Positions 10,601 through 19,520 are shown, numbered from the stretch's first letter. The stretch is 64,000 nucleotides of DNA from Xenorhabdus mauleonii (GCF_900113945.1 NZ_FORG01000005.1:124001-188000); one strand, 5' to 3'. Translations and numbers: made by a program. Notes: generated by a model from the sequence alone, not told the origin.

Positions 10601-13600
10601 CCCTTGGCCTTGTCTTCGGCGGTGGCGAATGGATTCGGCACAAAACGTTCAGCAGTCAGTTGCGGTTGGTTTAAATACCCCCGCGCCAGTCCGGCTCCGC
10701 CAATATACAGCTCTCCCGCTGCACCAATGGGAGACAGATTGCCGTGCCCGTCAAGGACATAAAGACGGGCATTCGGGATGGCTTTGCCAATATTGGTGGC
10801 GATATCACCGGATTGATAATATTTCTCGGTGGCACAGACGGTAATTTCTGTCGGGCCGTAAGCGTTCAGGACTTGGCTATGAAGGCGAAAATAATCCAGC
10901 ATCGCTAAAGACGGGGATTCGCCCGCAGTCACCAAGCGTTGCAGGGAAGGCAGTTTCGTACCCATCAGTGAATTCAGTAAGGCGGGCGATAAGGTAGCGA
11001 TTTCAATGCCTTCACGCTGAATGAGTTTTGCCACTGCCGGCGCGTTGCGTTCCGCTTCGCTGCAAATGTAAAGCGTCAGGCCGTGCAATAAGGCGGGAAA
11101 TAGTTCGAACGCTGAACCGTCAAAGACGTAGGGCGCAAACATGAGGGCTTTTTGTCGCTGGGTGACATTAAACAGTTCAGCCTCTGCGGTTATCAGATGG
11201 ACAACATTTTTATGCTCAATCATCACGCCCTTGGGCTGTCCGGTGGTGCCGGAGGTGTAGATGATATAGGCCAAATCGGTGGCGGTATTGATCGGAACCG
11301 GATTTTCCGCGGACTGATTTACGGTGAGTGTCTGGTCATCCGCGGTTATCAGTATCGGTTGCTCGGTAAATGTTTGGGTGTATGCTGCCAATGTTGTCAG
11401 ATGCTGTTGTTGGGTTATCACGTATGGCGCAGCGGTATCCGTCAAAATAAACTGCACGCGCTCTGCGGGATATTCCGGCGAAATGGGCACGTAAGCGCCG
11501 CCGGCTTTCAGTACGGCAAGGATGCTGATCACCATTTCCAAACTGCGGTCAAGGTAAAGCGCAATGGGGGTATCTGCTGGCAGGGAAGTGCCAAACCGCT
11601 GTTGATACTGTTCACGGAGAACAACAGCCAGTTGGTTCGCCCGTTGATTAAGCTGGCGGTAGGTCAGTTTTTCCCCTGCAAACACCAGCGCCACAATATC
11701 GGGTGTTTTCTCGACTTGCGTTTCAAACAGTTGTGGCAGGGTTTTGTCCTGTGGATAAGGCATATCAGTCTGGTTCCACGTATGCAGCAGGGTATGGCGC
11801 TCTTCTTCGCTGAGAAACGTGATGGATGCATGCAACTGATTTGGGTCGGATGCTACGGCAAGCAAAATACGTTCAAGCTGGCAAAGCAGGCGTTGTGCCT
11901 GTGTGTCCGCCAGCCACGCATCCCCATAATTTAATTTGATGATTAAACGGTTATCGAGTTCATAGGCTATCAGCGACAGCGGATAATCCACTTTTTCGAT
12001 GGCCCGACGGAAAATCAGGGCATGTTCGATACCTTTTCCGTTTTCATTGATTATCGGCGCGGGATAGTTCTCAAAAACCAGCAAGCTATGAAAAAGCCGC
12101 TCTCCCTCAGATTGCAGGCTGGAAAGTGAGACGGCGCTGTGGTTGTTGAGTGCGGCGATATCCTGCTGGATGTTTTGCAGGATGTTGAGAATGCTGTCGG
12201 CCTTGTTCCACTGAACTGCCAGCGGCAGGGTGTTGATGTATAGCCCGACACTGGATTCAATGCCTTCTACCGGTACATCGCGCCCGGATACGGTTGTGCC
12301 TACAATCGTTTGCTTATCACCGGTGTAATTGTGCAAAAGTTTATGCCAGGCGAATTGCAATGCCACATTCAGGGTAATGCCGTGTGTTCGGCAGGTGTTT
12401 TTAAGCTGCACATAGGCATTTCCTTCTATCGTAAGCGCCTGTTCAGCGGGTTTTTCGACAATTTTTATCTGGGCTAAATCAACGCGATGGCTTAACAGAG
12501 GGGACAGATCGTTGGCGGCCTGAAACTGGGCTTTGCGTTCTGCCCAGAATGCGTCTGATTCCGCTTGGTGCGCCAAATGATATTGCTGGGTTGCCAGATA
12601 AGCCTGCTCCACAACGGCCTGTGGTTTTTGCCCCTGAACCAGTGCGTTGTAATATTCATGCACGGCCTGCAATAAAATCGGGCCGCTCCAGCCATCGGAA
12701 ATGCAGTGATGCTGGGTAATCAACACTGTGACCAACTGTTCATGTTGCCTAATCACAGTAAAGCGAATCAAACCGGGTTGGTTTAAATCAAAGGGCTGGG
12801 TGCGGTCATGTTGTTGGAGGGCATCGATCGCGTTATTTCGCTCTTGCTCTGGTAACTGACTGATATCCTGAACAGCAAAATTTGCCGGCCCGATACTGGT
12901 TCCCACGGTCACTATCTGCAAAACCTCGCCGTCCCAATCAAAGGCGGTTCTGAGGATGGGAAAACGCAGAGAGGCCAGCGCCCAGGCTTGCTGATAGGCC
13001 ACAAGGTCAAGGTCGGTGTGATAATCCAATAGCATTTGCACACGATAGGCATCATCTTGTGGCTGAAGCAAATGATGGTAAATAAAACCTTGTTGCAGGC
13101 TGGTGGCCGGGAACAGGTGTTCCACCTGAAAACGTTGTTGTAAACGGTTTAGGCGATCAATGGAAACGGTTTTAAGGCCATAGTCACTGGGGGTTTTCAC
13201 ACCACCTAATCGAGCCTGTTTCTGGCCGGCTGCAATCACTTCATTGAGGGCGTATTCAAAGGCCGTGATAAACCGTTGGGTCTGAACTGGCGATAATCGA
13301 GCCAGTACGCTGAATTGCAGTTTTCCCGCCAGAACGGCGCCATTAATATCCAGCAGTAAATGACTGCTGTTCTCGTCGGCGATAGTTAAACCACAATTGT
13401 CGTAAGTCAGTGACCAATCTTGTTGATGGGATGGCTCCGCTTCATCACTCAATTGACCGAGATAATTAAAGCTGATGGCAGGTAAATTGCCCGTCAGATA
13501 TCCGGCCTGAAATAAGGCTCCGTAGCCAATGCCTTTGTTGGGAACTGCACGGAGCATTTCTTTGGTATGAATAATGGTTTCTGCTATATCTCCCTGAACA

Positions 13601-16600
13601 GCCAACCTAACCGGATAAAGGGTGGTAAACCAGCCCACCGTTTCAGACACGTCCAGTGTGTTGTCGAGATTTTCTCTGCCATGACCTTCAAGAATAATCG
13701 GGTGTACTGGGCGGGAGAATGTAGCCTGCAATGCCAGAGTGAGAGCACTGAGCAATAAGTCGTTAATTTCAGTGTGATAACCTAAGTTAGCTTCACGCAG
13801 CAGGGTGCCGGTCAGGTCAGCGGGTAAACTCAATTGATGCGAAATAGCTTTTTCTTCCAGCGGGTAAGCATCTTTTCTTCCCAATACATCCTGCCAGTAG
13901 GGCACTTCATCTTGATGTTGTATGGCATAGCGTTGGACTGCCACAACCCATTGCCGATAGCTGCTGGTTTTTGCCGGCAAGGTTTGGCCTTGCAGCAATC
14001 TACGCATATCCTCAGTGATGATCCGCCAAGATACTGCATCAATAATAAGGTGGTGGAAGGCGAAGAATAAGCGGGCATTGCCGTCTGGGTATCCGGTAAG
14101 GTGGGCGGCTTGCCACAAAGGCCCCGTACAATAATGAAAGCTGCTTTGCCACTGGGTCAGTTGCTGATGCTGTTCATGCTCATTTAACTTCCTGATATCA
14201 CACTGCAACAAGGTGGGTAACCAAGGCGGTATTCCTGCGGAATAACACTGATGATATCCCTGTTCAGTGTGGACAAAATAAGCACGCAGAATATCATGCC
14301 GTTCAACCAGCCTTGCCAGAGCCTGAGCAATATCGGTGTGTTTGATCGTTCCGGGAAGCCGGATCATAAATGCCTGATTCCAGTGGTGTGGGGAGGGTAA
14401 ATTCTGATTGAAAAAATCTTGCTGGACAGGCAATAAACCAAATTCGCCGCTCAATAATCCCTGTTCAGCGGCCACACTTGCCGGGGATGACGTTTGGTTC
14501 AGCAATTGCGCCAGACGCGACACTGTCGGCGCTTCAAAAAGCGATTTGACCTGAAGGGAGAAACCATGTTGCCGTAGTTTGGAAACCAGTTGGATGCCGA
14601 TAATCGAATCGCCCCCCATGTGAAAAAAATTATCCTCAATGCCAACCCGCTCCACACCTAAAATCTCTTGCCAGAGCGCACTCAAGCGAGTTTCCAATTC
14701 TGTGCGTGGCGCTATATGGCGATCTTGATTTTCCCAGACGGGAATCGGCAAGGCATGGCGGTCGAGTTTGCCATTGACGGTCAAAGGAATGGCATCAATG
14801 CGAGTAAAGCTGGCCGGTATCATATATTCCGGCAGATGGTTTGCGAGATATTGGACCAAAACGTCATCGGTCAACGCGTCATCGCTGACCAGATAAGCCG
14901 CCAGCACTTTATGGCCGGCACGTTCCCGGTCAATGACCACGGCTTGTTTCACCAGAGGATTCGAGGTCAGGGCTGCTTCAATTTCTCCCAATTCAATGCG
15001 GTAACCGCGGATTTTGACCTGAAAATCGTTGCGCCCCAAATATTCCAGATTCCCGTCCGGTAACCAGCGCACCCGATCGCCGGTTTTGTATAGGCGGGTA
15101 TAGCCCCGGACTTTATCTTCGTCTGTCGCGAACGGGTTTTCGACAAAACGCTCGGCGGTCAATTCAGGTCGGTTCCAATACCCCCGTGCCAGACTGGCTC
15201 CGCCAATATACAACTCTCCGGGCGAGCCAATGGGTGCCAGCCTGCCGTAATGGTTCAGGACATACAGACGGGTATTGTGATGCGCTTTGCCAATGGGAAT
15301 ATTGCCGTCAATGTCATCGGTGATATCAAAGTGGGTGATATCGTTTGTCGTTTCTGTCGGGCCATAGAGGTTAATCAGGACACTTGCGCTGTTATTGATG
15401 GCTCTGAATGCATTGACATGGGACATGGTCAATGTTTCTCCGCCACACAAAACATAACGGACAGTACTGGGTAATTGCTGGTCGAAGTCCCGAACCGTTT
15501 GGCAAAAAGCCCCCAGCATGGACGGAACAAATTGCACTACCGTCACGCCGGTTTTCTGTATCAATCGATAAAGTTCTTCCGGTTGTTTATGAACATCCGG
15601 TGAAGCCATGACGATGCTGGCACCGAACCAATTGGCGGCAAGCAATTCCCAGACTGAGGCATCAAAGGTATATGGGATTTGTTGCAGTACCTTATCCGAG
15701 GTATTTAACGGATATTCGGACTGCATCCAACTGAGGTGATTGATGACATTTTTGTGGGTCAATGCTACCCCTTTTGGCTGTCCGGTCGTTCCTGAGGTAT
15801 AGATAATGTATGCCAGATCGGTACTTTGGTTTACTGGTAATAAATCTTCCATCGAACGGCCTTGAGTGACGGCATTGTTATCTGTGGCTATCAACACAGG
15901 CTGAATAGGTAAGGGCTGAATATATTTTTCCAGTGCGCTCAAGTGGTTTTGTTGCGTCAGCACGCACGGACTGCCGGTATCTTGCAGAATAAACTGCACG
16001 CGCTCTGGTGGATATTCAGGAGAAATAGGCACGTAGGCGCCACCGGCTTTTAGCACGGCCAGAATGCTGACGACCATTTCCAGACTGCGATTAAGGTACA
16101 GCGCCACAGGAGTATCTGCCTGCATTGAGGCATTGCGCTGTTGTTGGCAATATTCGCGTATCACTATGGCGAGCTGGTTTGCTTGTCCATTAAGCTGGCG
16201 GTAGGTCAGGCTCTTGTCTTCAAATATTACTGCGACATTATCCGGAGTAGCGGCAACTTGCTTCTCAAATTGCTGTTGCAGAGTTTGATTTTGTGGATAA
16301 GGGGCGTCATTCTGATTCCATTTATACAGCAGAGTGTGGCGCTCTTCTTCTAATAAAACAGGCAATTCGCTGACGGATAGAGAAGGGGTGTTGAGGAAAG
16401 CAAGCAATAGATTTTTTAGTCGGTTAAAAATTCCTTTTATCTCTTGTTCGTTGAAATAATCCCGTAAATAATCGATGGCGATTGTTAGCTCTTGATGATA
16501 GCCAAAATCTTGCAGGCGAAAAATAATAGGCTCAGTATTAAATTTTCCATCCACCATATAATGTTGTGCTTGACTGATTTCAGAAGATGATGCTGAAAGC

Positions 16601-17667
16601 CTTTCATAGAATATGAAGATATTGGGTAAAGCAATACCATGATTATTGGCCAGTCTGACCAAGTGAGAATAGGGAAATTGGCTGTGGTAATAGCTTTCTT
16701 TTAAAGCAAATTCCATTAATTTAATCTGCTCAATCATACTGGAGTTATCAGAAATATGGCAATATACCGGATAGATATTGGCTTGCATCCCGACAACATA
16801 TTTCTCTGATTTTGTTTTTCTGCCATGAGTGATGGTATTGAAGGTGACTTCTTGTTGCCCTGTCAGCTCTGCCATCATAATAGTGACCAGACTTGAAAAG
16901 ACAGCGAGAATATTGGTTTTATATTTTTTGCAAAGATCATATAGATTCTTTTTCATCGAAAAAGGCAATGTCAGCGTATTTTGGGCAGAGCTTCTATTTT
17001 GATGGTGAGGAACCAATTGATGTATATTTTTTTGGGTTAAGAAATCATGCCAGTAATTTTTATCGTTGTCATAATTGGGCGAATATAAATATTCTTTTGC
17101 TTGCTCCATACTGCCTGAGTATTGCGGAATTTTAGATAGCCAGTCTGTTGATTCTCCGTTTTTCAGGCAATTGTACAATTTATGGATATATTCATGCAGG
17201 CGGAACAGGCCAACTCCATCAATGATAATATGATGAAATTTAGTGAAAAGATAATGCCTTTTTCGATTAATGCGGATTAATGATATTTGATACAAAATCT
17301 CATCGGGAAAATTGATGGCTTGATTTATCTGCTGTTGCATCCAACTATTTACTTTTTCTTCGGGATCTGGCTGGGTTGAAAAATCATGGAATATCATTGA
17401 CTCAGGAATAGACCGGTTTTTAACATATTGCATGGCTTTATTGTCTGAATTAATGAATATGCGTAACCTGAGCATATCAACATGTTGATACAACAATTGC
17501 CACGTTTGTTGCAAGATAACAATATCAACATCGCCCTCCATTAAGGTATACCAACCTAAATTATGCTGTGAGGCATTTCCGTGGAGGGTTTGCTCGTTAA
17601 ATACATCCTCTTGAGCGGGGTGAAGTTCATATAATTTTGAATCCAACGCTTTCTCAGCTATTTTCAT
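4696..17667 (-). CDS. Three-module nonribosomal peptide synthetase, C-A-T-E-C-A-T-E-C-A-T-TE
   Basis: A 4323-residue synthetase. Module 1: condensation (HHIIIDG at 145-151), adenylation (SGTTGQPKG near 625), carrier (GGDSI near 1018) and epimerization (HHLIIDAVSW near 1204). Module 2: condensation (HHCISDG near 1653), adenylation (near 2131), carrier (GGDSI near 2517) and epimerization (near 2703). Module 3: condensation (near 3155), adenylation (near 3636), carrier (GGNSL near 4021), then thioesterase with GWSLGG near 4151. Two epimerization domains give D-residues at positions 1 and 2, and the thioesterase releases the product. The N-terminal condensation domain suggests acylation of the first amino acid or transfer from a separate carrier. 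Aligned by hand to PheA, the specificity residues read DAWQLGLND for A1 and DGFTVAAVC for both A2 and A3, the latter of aromatic type. There are no tailoring or MbtH genes nearby. The product is unassigned. Confidence 0.93.
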   Translation of the reverse strand: MKIAEKALDSKLYELHPAQEDVFNEQTLHGNASQHNLGWYTLMEGDVDIVILQQTWQLLYQHVDMLRLRIFINSDNKAMQYVKNRSIPESMIFHDFSTQPDPEEKVNSWMQQQINQAINFPDEILYQISLIRINRKRHYLFTKFHHIIIDGVGLFRLHEYIHKLYNCLKNGESTDWLSKIPQYSGSMEQAKEYLYSPNYDNDKNYWHDFLTQKNIHQLVPHHQNRSSAQNTLTLPFSMKKNLYDLCKKYKTNILAVFSSLVTIMMAELTGQQEVTFNTITHGRKTKSEKYVVGMQANIYPVYCHISDNSSMIEQIKLMEFALKESYYHSQFPYSHLVRLANNHGIALPNIFIFYERLSASSSEISQAQHYMVDGKFNTEPIIFRLQDFGYHQELTIAIDYLRDYFNEQEIKGIFNRLKNLLLAFLNTPSLSVSELPVLLEEERHTLLYKWNQNDAPYPQNQTLQQQFEKQVAATPDNVAVIFEDKSLTYRQLNGQANQLAIVIREYCQQQRNASMQADTPVALYLNRSLEMVVSILAVLKAGGAYVPISPEYPPERVQFILQDTGSPCVLTQQNHLSALEKYIQPLPIQPVLIATDNNAVTQGRSMEDLLPVNQSTDLAYIIYTSGTTGQPKGVALTHKNVINHLSWMQSEYPLNTSDKVLQQIPYTFDASVWELLAANWFGASIVMASPDVHKQPEELYRLIQKTGVTVVQFVPSMLGAFCQTVRDFDQQLPSTVRYVLCGGETLTMSHVNAFRAINNSASVLINLYGPTETTNDITHFDITDDIDGNIPIGKAHHNTRLYVLNHYGRLAPIGSPGELYIGGASLARGYWNRPELTAERFVENPFATDEDKVRGYTRLYKTGDRVRWLPDGNLEYLGRNDFQVKIRGYRIELGEIEAALTSNPLVKQAVVIDRERAGHKVLAAYLVSDDALTDDVLVQYLANHLPEYMIPASFTRIDAIPLTVNGKLDRHALPIPVWENQDRHIAPRTELETRLSALWQEILGVERVGIEDNFFHMGGDSIIGIQLVSKLRQHGFSLQVKSLFEAPTVSRLAQLLNQTSSPASVAAEQGLLSGEFGLLPVQQDFFNQNLPSPHHWNQAFMIRLPGTIKHTDIAQALARLVERHDILRAYFVHTEQGYHQCYSAGIPPWLPTLLQCDIRKLNEHEQHQQLTQWQSSFHYCTGPLWQAAHLTGYPDGNARLFFAFHHLIIDAVSWRIITEDMRRLLQGQTLPAKTSSYRQWVVAVQRYAIQHQDEVPYWQDVLGRKDAYPLEEKAISHQLSLPADLTGTLLREANLGYHTEINDLLLSALTLALQATFSRPVHPIILEGHGRENLDNTLDVSETVGWFTTLYPVRLAVQGDIAETIIHTKEMLRAVPNKGIGYGALFQAGYLTGNLPAISFNYLGQLSDEAEPSHQQDWSLTYDNCGLTIADENSSHLLLDINGAVLAGKLQFSVLARLSPVQTQRFITAFEYALNEVIAAGQKQARLGGVKTPSDYGLKTVSIDRLNRLQQRFQVEHLFPATSLQQGFIYHHLLQPQDDAYRVQMLLDYHTDLDLVAYQQAWALASLRFPILRTAFDWDGEVLQIVTVGTSIGPANFAVQDISQLPEQERNNAIDALQQHDRTQPFDLNQPGLIRFTVIRQHEQLVTVLITQHHCISDGWSGPILLQAVHEYYNALVQGQKPQAVVEQAYLATQQYHLAHQAESDAFWAERKAQFQAANDLSPLLSHRVDLAQIKIVEKPAEQALTIEGNAYVQLKNTCRTHGITLNVALQFAWHKLLHNYTGDKQTIVGTTVSGRDVPVEGIESSVGLYINTLPLAVQWNKADSILNILQNIQQDIAALNNHSAVSLSSLQSEGERLFHSLLVFENYPAPIINENGKGIEHALIFRRAIEKVDYPLSLIAYELDNRLIIKLNYGDAWLADTQAQRLLCQLERILLAVASDPNQLHASITFLSEEERHTLLHTWNQTDMPYPQDKTLPQLFETQVEKTPDIVALVFAGEKLTYRQLNQRANQLAVVLREQYQQRFGTSLPADTPIALYLDRSLEMVISILAVLKAGGAYVPISPEYPAERVQFILTDTAAPYVITQQQHLTTLAAYTQTFTEQPILITADDQTLTVNQSAENPVPINTATDLAYIIYTSGTTGQPKGVMIEHKNVVHLITAEAELFNVTQRQKALMFAPYVFDGSAFELFPALLHGLTLYICSEAERNAPAVAKLIQREGIEIATLSPALLNSLMGTKLPSLQRLVTAGESPSLAMLDYFRLHSQVLNAYGPTEITVCATEKYYQSGDIATNIGKAIPNARLYVLDGHGNLSPIGAAGELYIGGAGLARGYLNQPQLTAERFVPNPFATAEDKAKGYTRLYKTGDLVRWLPNGELEFLGRNDFQVKIRGYRIELGEIENALISHPQVTQAVVIDREHQGNKLLAAYLVAEEKLSDETLIEHLSAHLPAYMLPASFTRLDAIPLTLNGKLDRRALPAPTWGNRNNYVAPRNALETQLCSIWQDVLGLERVGIEDNFFRIGGDSIISIKLVSKLRLEGFSLQVQSIVEAPTVSRLAYLMTQTCSATMIAEQGLLSGEFDLLPIQQDFFNWNLSSPHHWNQAFMIRLPGNLSYAAVRQALSTLIERHDMLRAHFIDTKQGHRQCYPAEMPPWLPTLLHGDISKFDATRLHQQLTQWQNNFDYYTGPLWQAAHLIGYPDGSARLFFAFHHLIIDAVSWRIIAEDMRRLLLDGTLPEKTSSYRQWVHAVRHYAQQHQTESPYWQKVMAGYSVHTASGASSQHKLSISTELTDILLHEANLGYHTEINDLLLSALTLALPAVFSQSVNHIALEGHGRENIDSTLDISETVGWFTTFYPVRLEAQADIAETIIYTKEMLRAVPNKGIGYGALRQAGYLSGDLPTISFNYLGQLSGENEQDWSLTNDDCGNTTADEAESMTDESHNHWLLSINGLIRQGRLQFSLNACLTKTQTQTLITAFEQALNTVIMAGQKQAQSGGIKTSSDYGVNGLSGKIMRRLQHKYSIEALYPATSLQQGFIYHYLTQPQDDAYRVQLLLDYHTHLDLTAYQQAWALASLRFPILRTAFDWESEVLQIVTEGASIGPTNFTLQDISQLPEEERDNTIDAIQQYDRTLPFDLNQPGLIRFTEIRQHEQLVTVLITQHHCISDGWSNPILLQAVHEYYNALVQRKEPQIVVEQAYLATQQYHQAHQAESDAFWAERKAHFQAANDLSPLLSHRVDLTQIKTVEKPDKQAIMVEGYACEQLKNTCRTYGVTLNVALQFAWHKLLHSYTGDEQTMVGTTVSGRDVPVEGIESSVGLYINTLPLAVQWNRAGSIVDILQNIQRDIAALSSHSAVSLSSLQSDGERLFHSLLVFENYPTPALNDNGEGIEHALTFCRAIEKVDYPLSLIAYEHDNRLTLRLSYGETWLTDQQAQRLLYQLERILLAVASGPNQLHTSITFLSDEERYTLLHAWNQTDAPYPQDKTLPQLFAIQAEKTPDTVALVFAGEKLTYHQLNQRANQLAVVFREQYQQRFGASLPADTPIALYLDRSLEMVISILAVLKAGGAYVPISPEYPAERVQFILVDTAAPYVITQQRHLATLAAYTQPFTEQPILIATDDQLLIEKQSAENPVPINNPADLAYIIYTSGTTGQPKGVMVEHKSVTHLITAQAKLFDISQRQKALMFAPYVFDGSAFELFPALLHGLTLYICSEAERNAPAVAKLIQREGIEIATLSPSLLNSLMGTNLPSLQRLVTAGESPSLAMLDYFRHHSQVMNAYGPTEATVCATEKYFQFGDIATNIGKPIPNARLYVLDGQGNLSPIGAPGELYIGGAGLARGYLNQPQLTAERFVPNSFATAEDKAKGYTRLYKTGDLVRWLPNGELEFLGRNDFQVKIRGYRIELGEIENVLISHSQVKQAIVIDREHQGSKLLAAYLVAEEKLSDETLFDYLSARLPEYMLPASFTRLDTIPLTLNGKLDRRALPAPIWDNRNNYIAPRNALEAQLCSIWQDVLSLERVGIEDNFFRIGGNSLLAIKLTAAIENTININIPLTVLFNCKSISLLSQWLEIDSHKFSLLNLLTPESTATHKLFMVHAANCGSEVYKPLANALSDTYNCIGIDNYNFLSDNQIDSLHQIAQIYKELILQETSIDKPIRILGWSLGGQIAMEIAFQLEQLGAKEIQLFLLDTIINNDELTTLRHKLEIPKELSKIIKRLQEMGAGKGYIDTVLRAIPSETGIANSNFSGKLIHTKITLFKAGQMSPYHQEGTGLVMSKLIAGIEDNNISQWLSNPLVIKLVDNYHHENMIEAVSIISAEIINALPFHEGISTE
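5590..13070. repeat. Internal duplication of NRPS modules 2 and 3 (about 3 kb, offset 4509 bp)
   Basis: Two stretches inside the synthetase gene, roughly 5590-8560 and 10100-13070, are nearly the same at DNA level. They cover condensation, adenylation and the start of the carrier domain of modules 3 and 2. A landmark (CTTCAATGCC) lies at 5622 and 10131, giving an offset of 4509 bases, a multiple of three. The condensation-adenylation part of module 1 is clearly less similar. This points to recent duplication or gene conversion between the two modules. Confidence 0.75.
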
Positions 17668-17698
17668 AATAAATTATACGAATGCATTCCGTTTACAA
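17668..17698 (-). promoter_or_regulatory. Candidate NRPS promoter close to the start codon
   Basis: On the minus strand a perfect TATAAT (17673-17678) ends five bases before the ATG. A TTGTAA (17693-17698) lies upstream with a short 14-base spacer, and a GAATGCATTC palindrome (17680-17689) sits between them. There is no Shine-Dalgarno before the ATG. If used, the mRNA would be leaderless or nearly so; a more distal promoter is equally possible. Confidence 0.3.
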
Positions 17699-18526
17699 GT
17701 TATTTGTAATTTATGCCAAAAATGAATAGATGTTAGTTTTTGCTTCTCTCCCCGTCGTTTTTCATATTGTCGCTTGATTGGTCGCGTTCATTATAATTAT
17801 TATTGTCAATATCAAATTATTCTTTTTATTAGGTGACGGCATTATCTATCCATTTGTTTGTCATAATTTATTACAACCAATCTCGCAACCTTTCAGCACT
17901 CTTCCTCATGCAAAGAAGTGAATGTTTATTAGTAAATGTTTATCGTCAATGCTCTTGGTTGTATTTGTTATATCTTCGAGTTTTATTCCTGTCACCCAAT
18001 ATTTTTCTCCTGATTTATATTTTATATTAATAATAACCATTGCTTTTTTCGTTATTTAATAAATACGATTCTCACCATTAATGATTGCATTTATATCTTT
18101 ACCATATTGAAATATTGATTGCCATTTTGTTTTTAGTCTATATTATTTTTTGTTTAATAGAGTGATGCTTTTTGTTCTTTCTATGTTCAGATTGTAATGA
18201 TTAAAAGTATTTATTTTAACTTTAGGTAAGTTAACTTTATATTTATTTGTTTTAATTGGAGTATATTTGTTTTTATATTTATTTGAATGGTTCTATTTGA
18301 TTACTTTACCTATGGGGGATTGTGTGTTTTAATTTTTTTTGTTATTCATGAAAAGTATTTTAATTTAATTTTTCAAATGGAGATAATGTTTTTTGGTTAT
18401 GATGATGAAAGGGGAGTGCTGTTTATTTTGGGAATGATTCCTATTTTTTACCACTTAGCCCGAATTTTATAATTTCACGGTTTTTAAATCATAAAGCTCT
18501 GGCTGAGGTGTTTTATATTTTACTGA
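17668..18526. other. Long AT-rich region upstream of the NRPS gene
   Basis: About 860 bases of very AT-rich DNA separate the NRPS start from the stop of the next leftward gene. Short frames (for example 17833-18030 and 18287-18472) lack ribosome-binding sites and resemble chance frames in T-rich DNA. H-NS-type silencing and distal regulation of the NRPS would fit such a region, but that is inference. Confidence 0.5.
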
Positions 18527-19435
18527 TTAATCTGGATCATATTTAGTTATTACTTTTGTTCCATAATTTTCTTGGGTAAAAGATATTTCTGTTTCTCCAC
18601 CCTCAAAAAATTGGGTTATAATAAGGGCTTTTTCATTCTTCCAGCTGAAGTTAACATTGATGCAATCAATTTCACATTTATATTCTAGGTTCTTATTGTT
18701 AATGATTTTTTTGGTAGTCCATCATTGTTTGTTTTATATTTTAAGTAGGATTCCGCAATATTCATTCCTTTAAAAAAACATCCTGTCATAGACTCATACC
18801 CAGAAAGTTCTTCTGCTGGGATTTCTATGTTTTTACAAATAGAATCGCCATGATACATGTTTTTATATTGATCTTTTATTAAAAGATCAAAGGAATTTAG
18901 AGTTATTTTTTTATTTTCTGAACTGATAATTTTAAAAATATCTTGATTATTACGCTCATCCGACAAAGAGAAATAAAAAATTGCCCTATGATCCTCAAAG
19001 AATATGATCGTATTATCAATAATCATAAGCTCTGAAAATGGGTATTCGCATGATTCTTCATCATTTTCAGTTAAAACCTCATAGATAGCATTATCTATAT
19101 TTATCGAATATTTAGTTAAGAATAAACGGTAAAAATCAACTGCTTTATTACTCTTCCAAATTTCTATTGGTGTTCTTTTTTTAGCAACATATTTATATTT
19201 ACATGTGTTTGTAATAATTACATTTTCATCAGAAAAGAAAACACTTTTTGTTAAGAATAACTTTTCTAACTTTTCTAATTCAAGGTGAATATATGGTTCT
19301 GTTATTACATCTGAAAAATAAGGGCCTTTCCATGTGACATTTTTAAATTCATGATCTAAATTGATTTTCAGAAGCAAAAGCATTTACGCAGTTTAATAAT
19401 AGCGTGAATGCAATGACCACTATAAATTTATACAT
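18527..19435 (-). pseudogene. Secreted protein of unknown function, frame broken twice
   Basis: Three reading frames join into one sensible protein of about 302 residues. An ATG at 19435, with AAGGTA upstream, opens a classic signal peptide (MYKFIVVIAFTLLLNCVNAFA) that hits a stop after 28 codons. A 232-residue frame continues in +1 from about 19375 to 18685. Past its stop, the original frame resumes with NLEYKCEIDCINVNFSW to a stop at 18527. The total span is 909 bases, so the two shifts compensate. The second junction is an A7 run read as CCA AAA AAA, an A AAA AAA slippery heptamer in phase; the first is near GAAAATC. Decay, assembly error or recoding are all possible. I recognise no family; several cysteines suggest an exported, disulfide-bonded product. 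Confidence 0.65.
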
Positions 19436-19520
19436 TATTTTTACCTTGGGAAATTGCAATTTATCCTAAAAATGAAATTAATTATCTGATTATAGAAATT
19501 TTTTGTCATTTGTTAAATAT

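Noticed and set aside
17833-18472. Two short hydrophobic frames upstream of the NRPS gene
   Set aside because: They lie in very T-rich DNA where Phe/Leu/Ile frames arise by chance, and neither has a ribosome-binding site.
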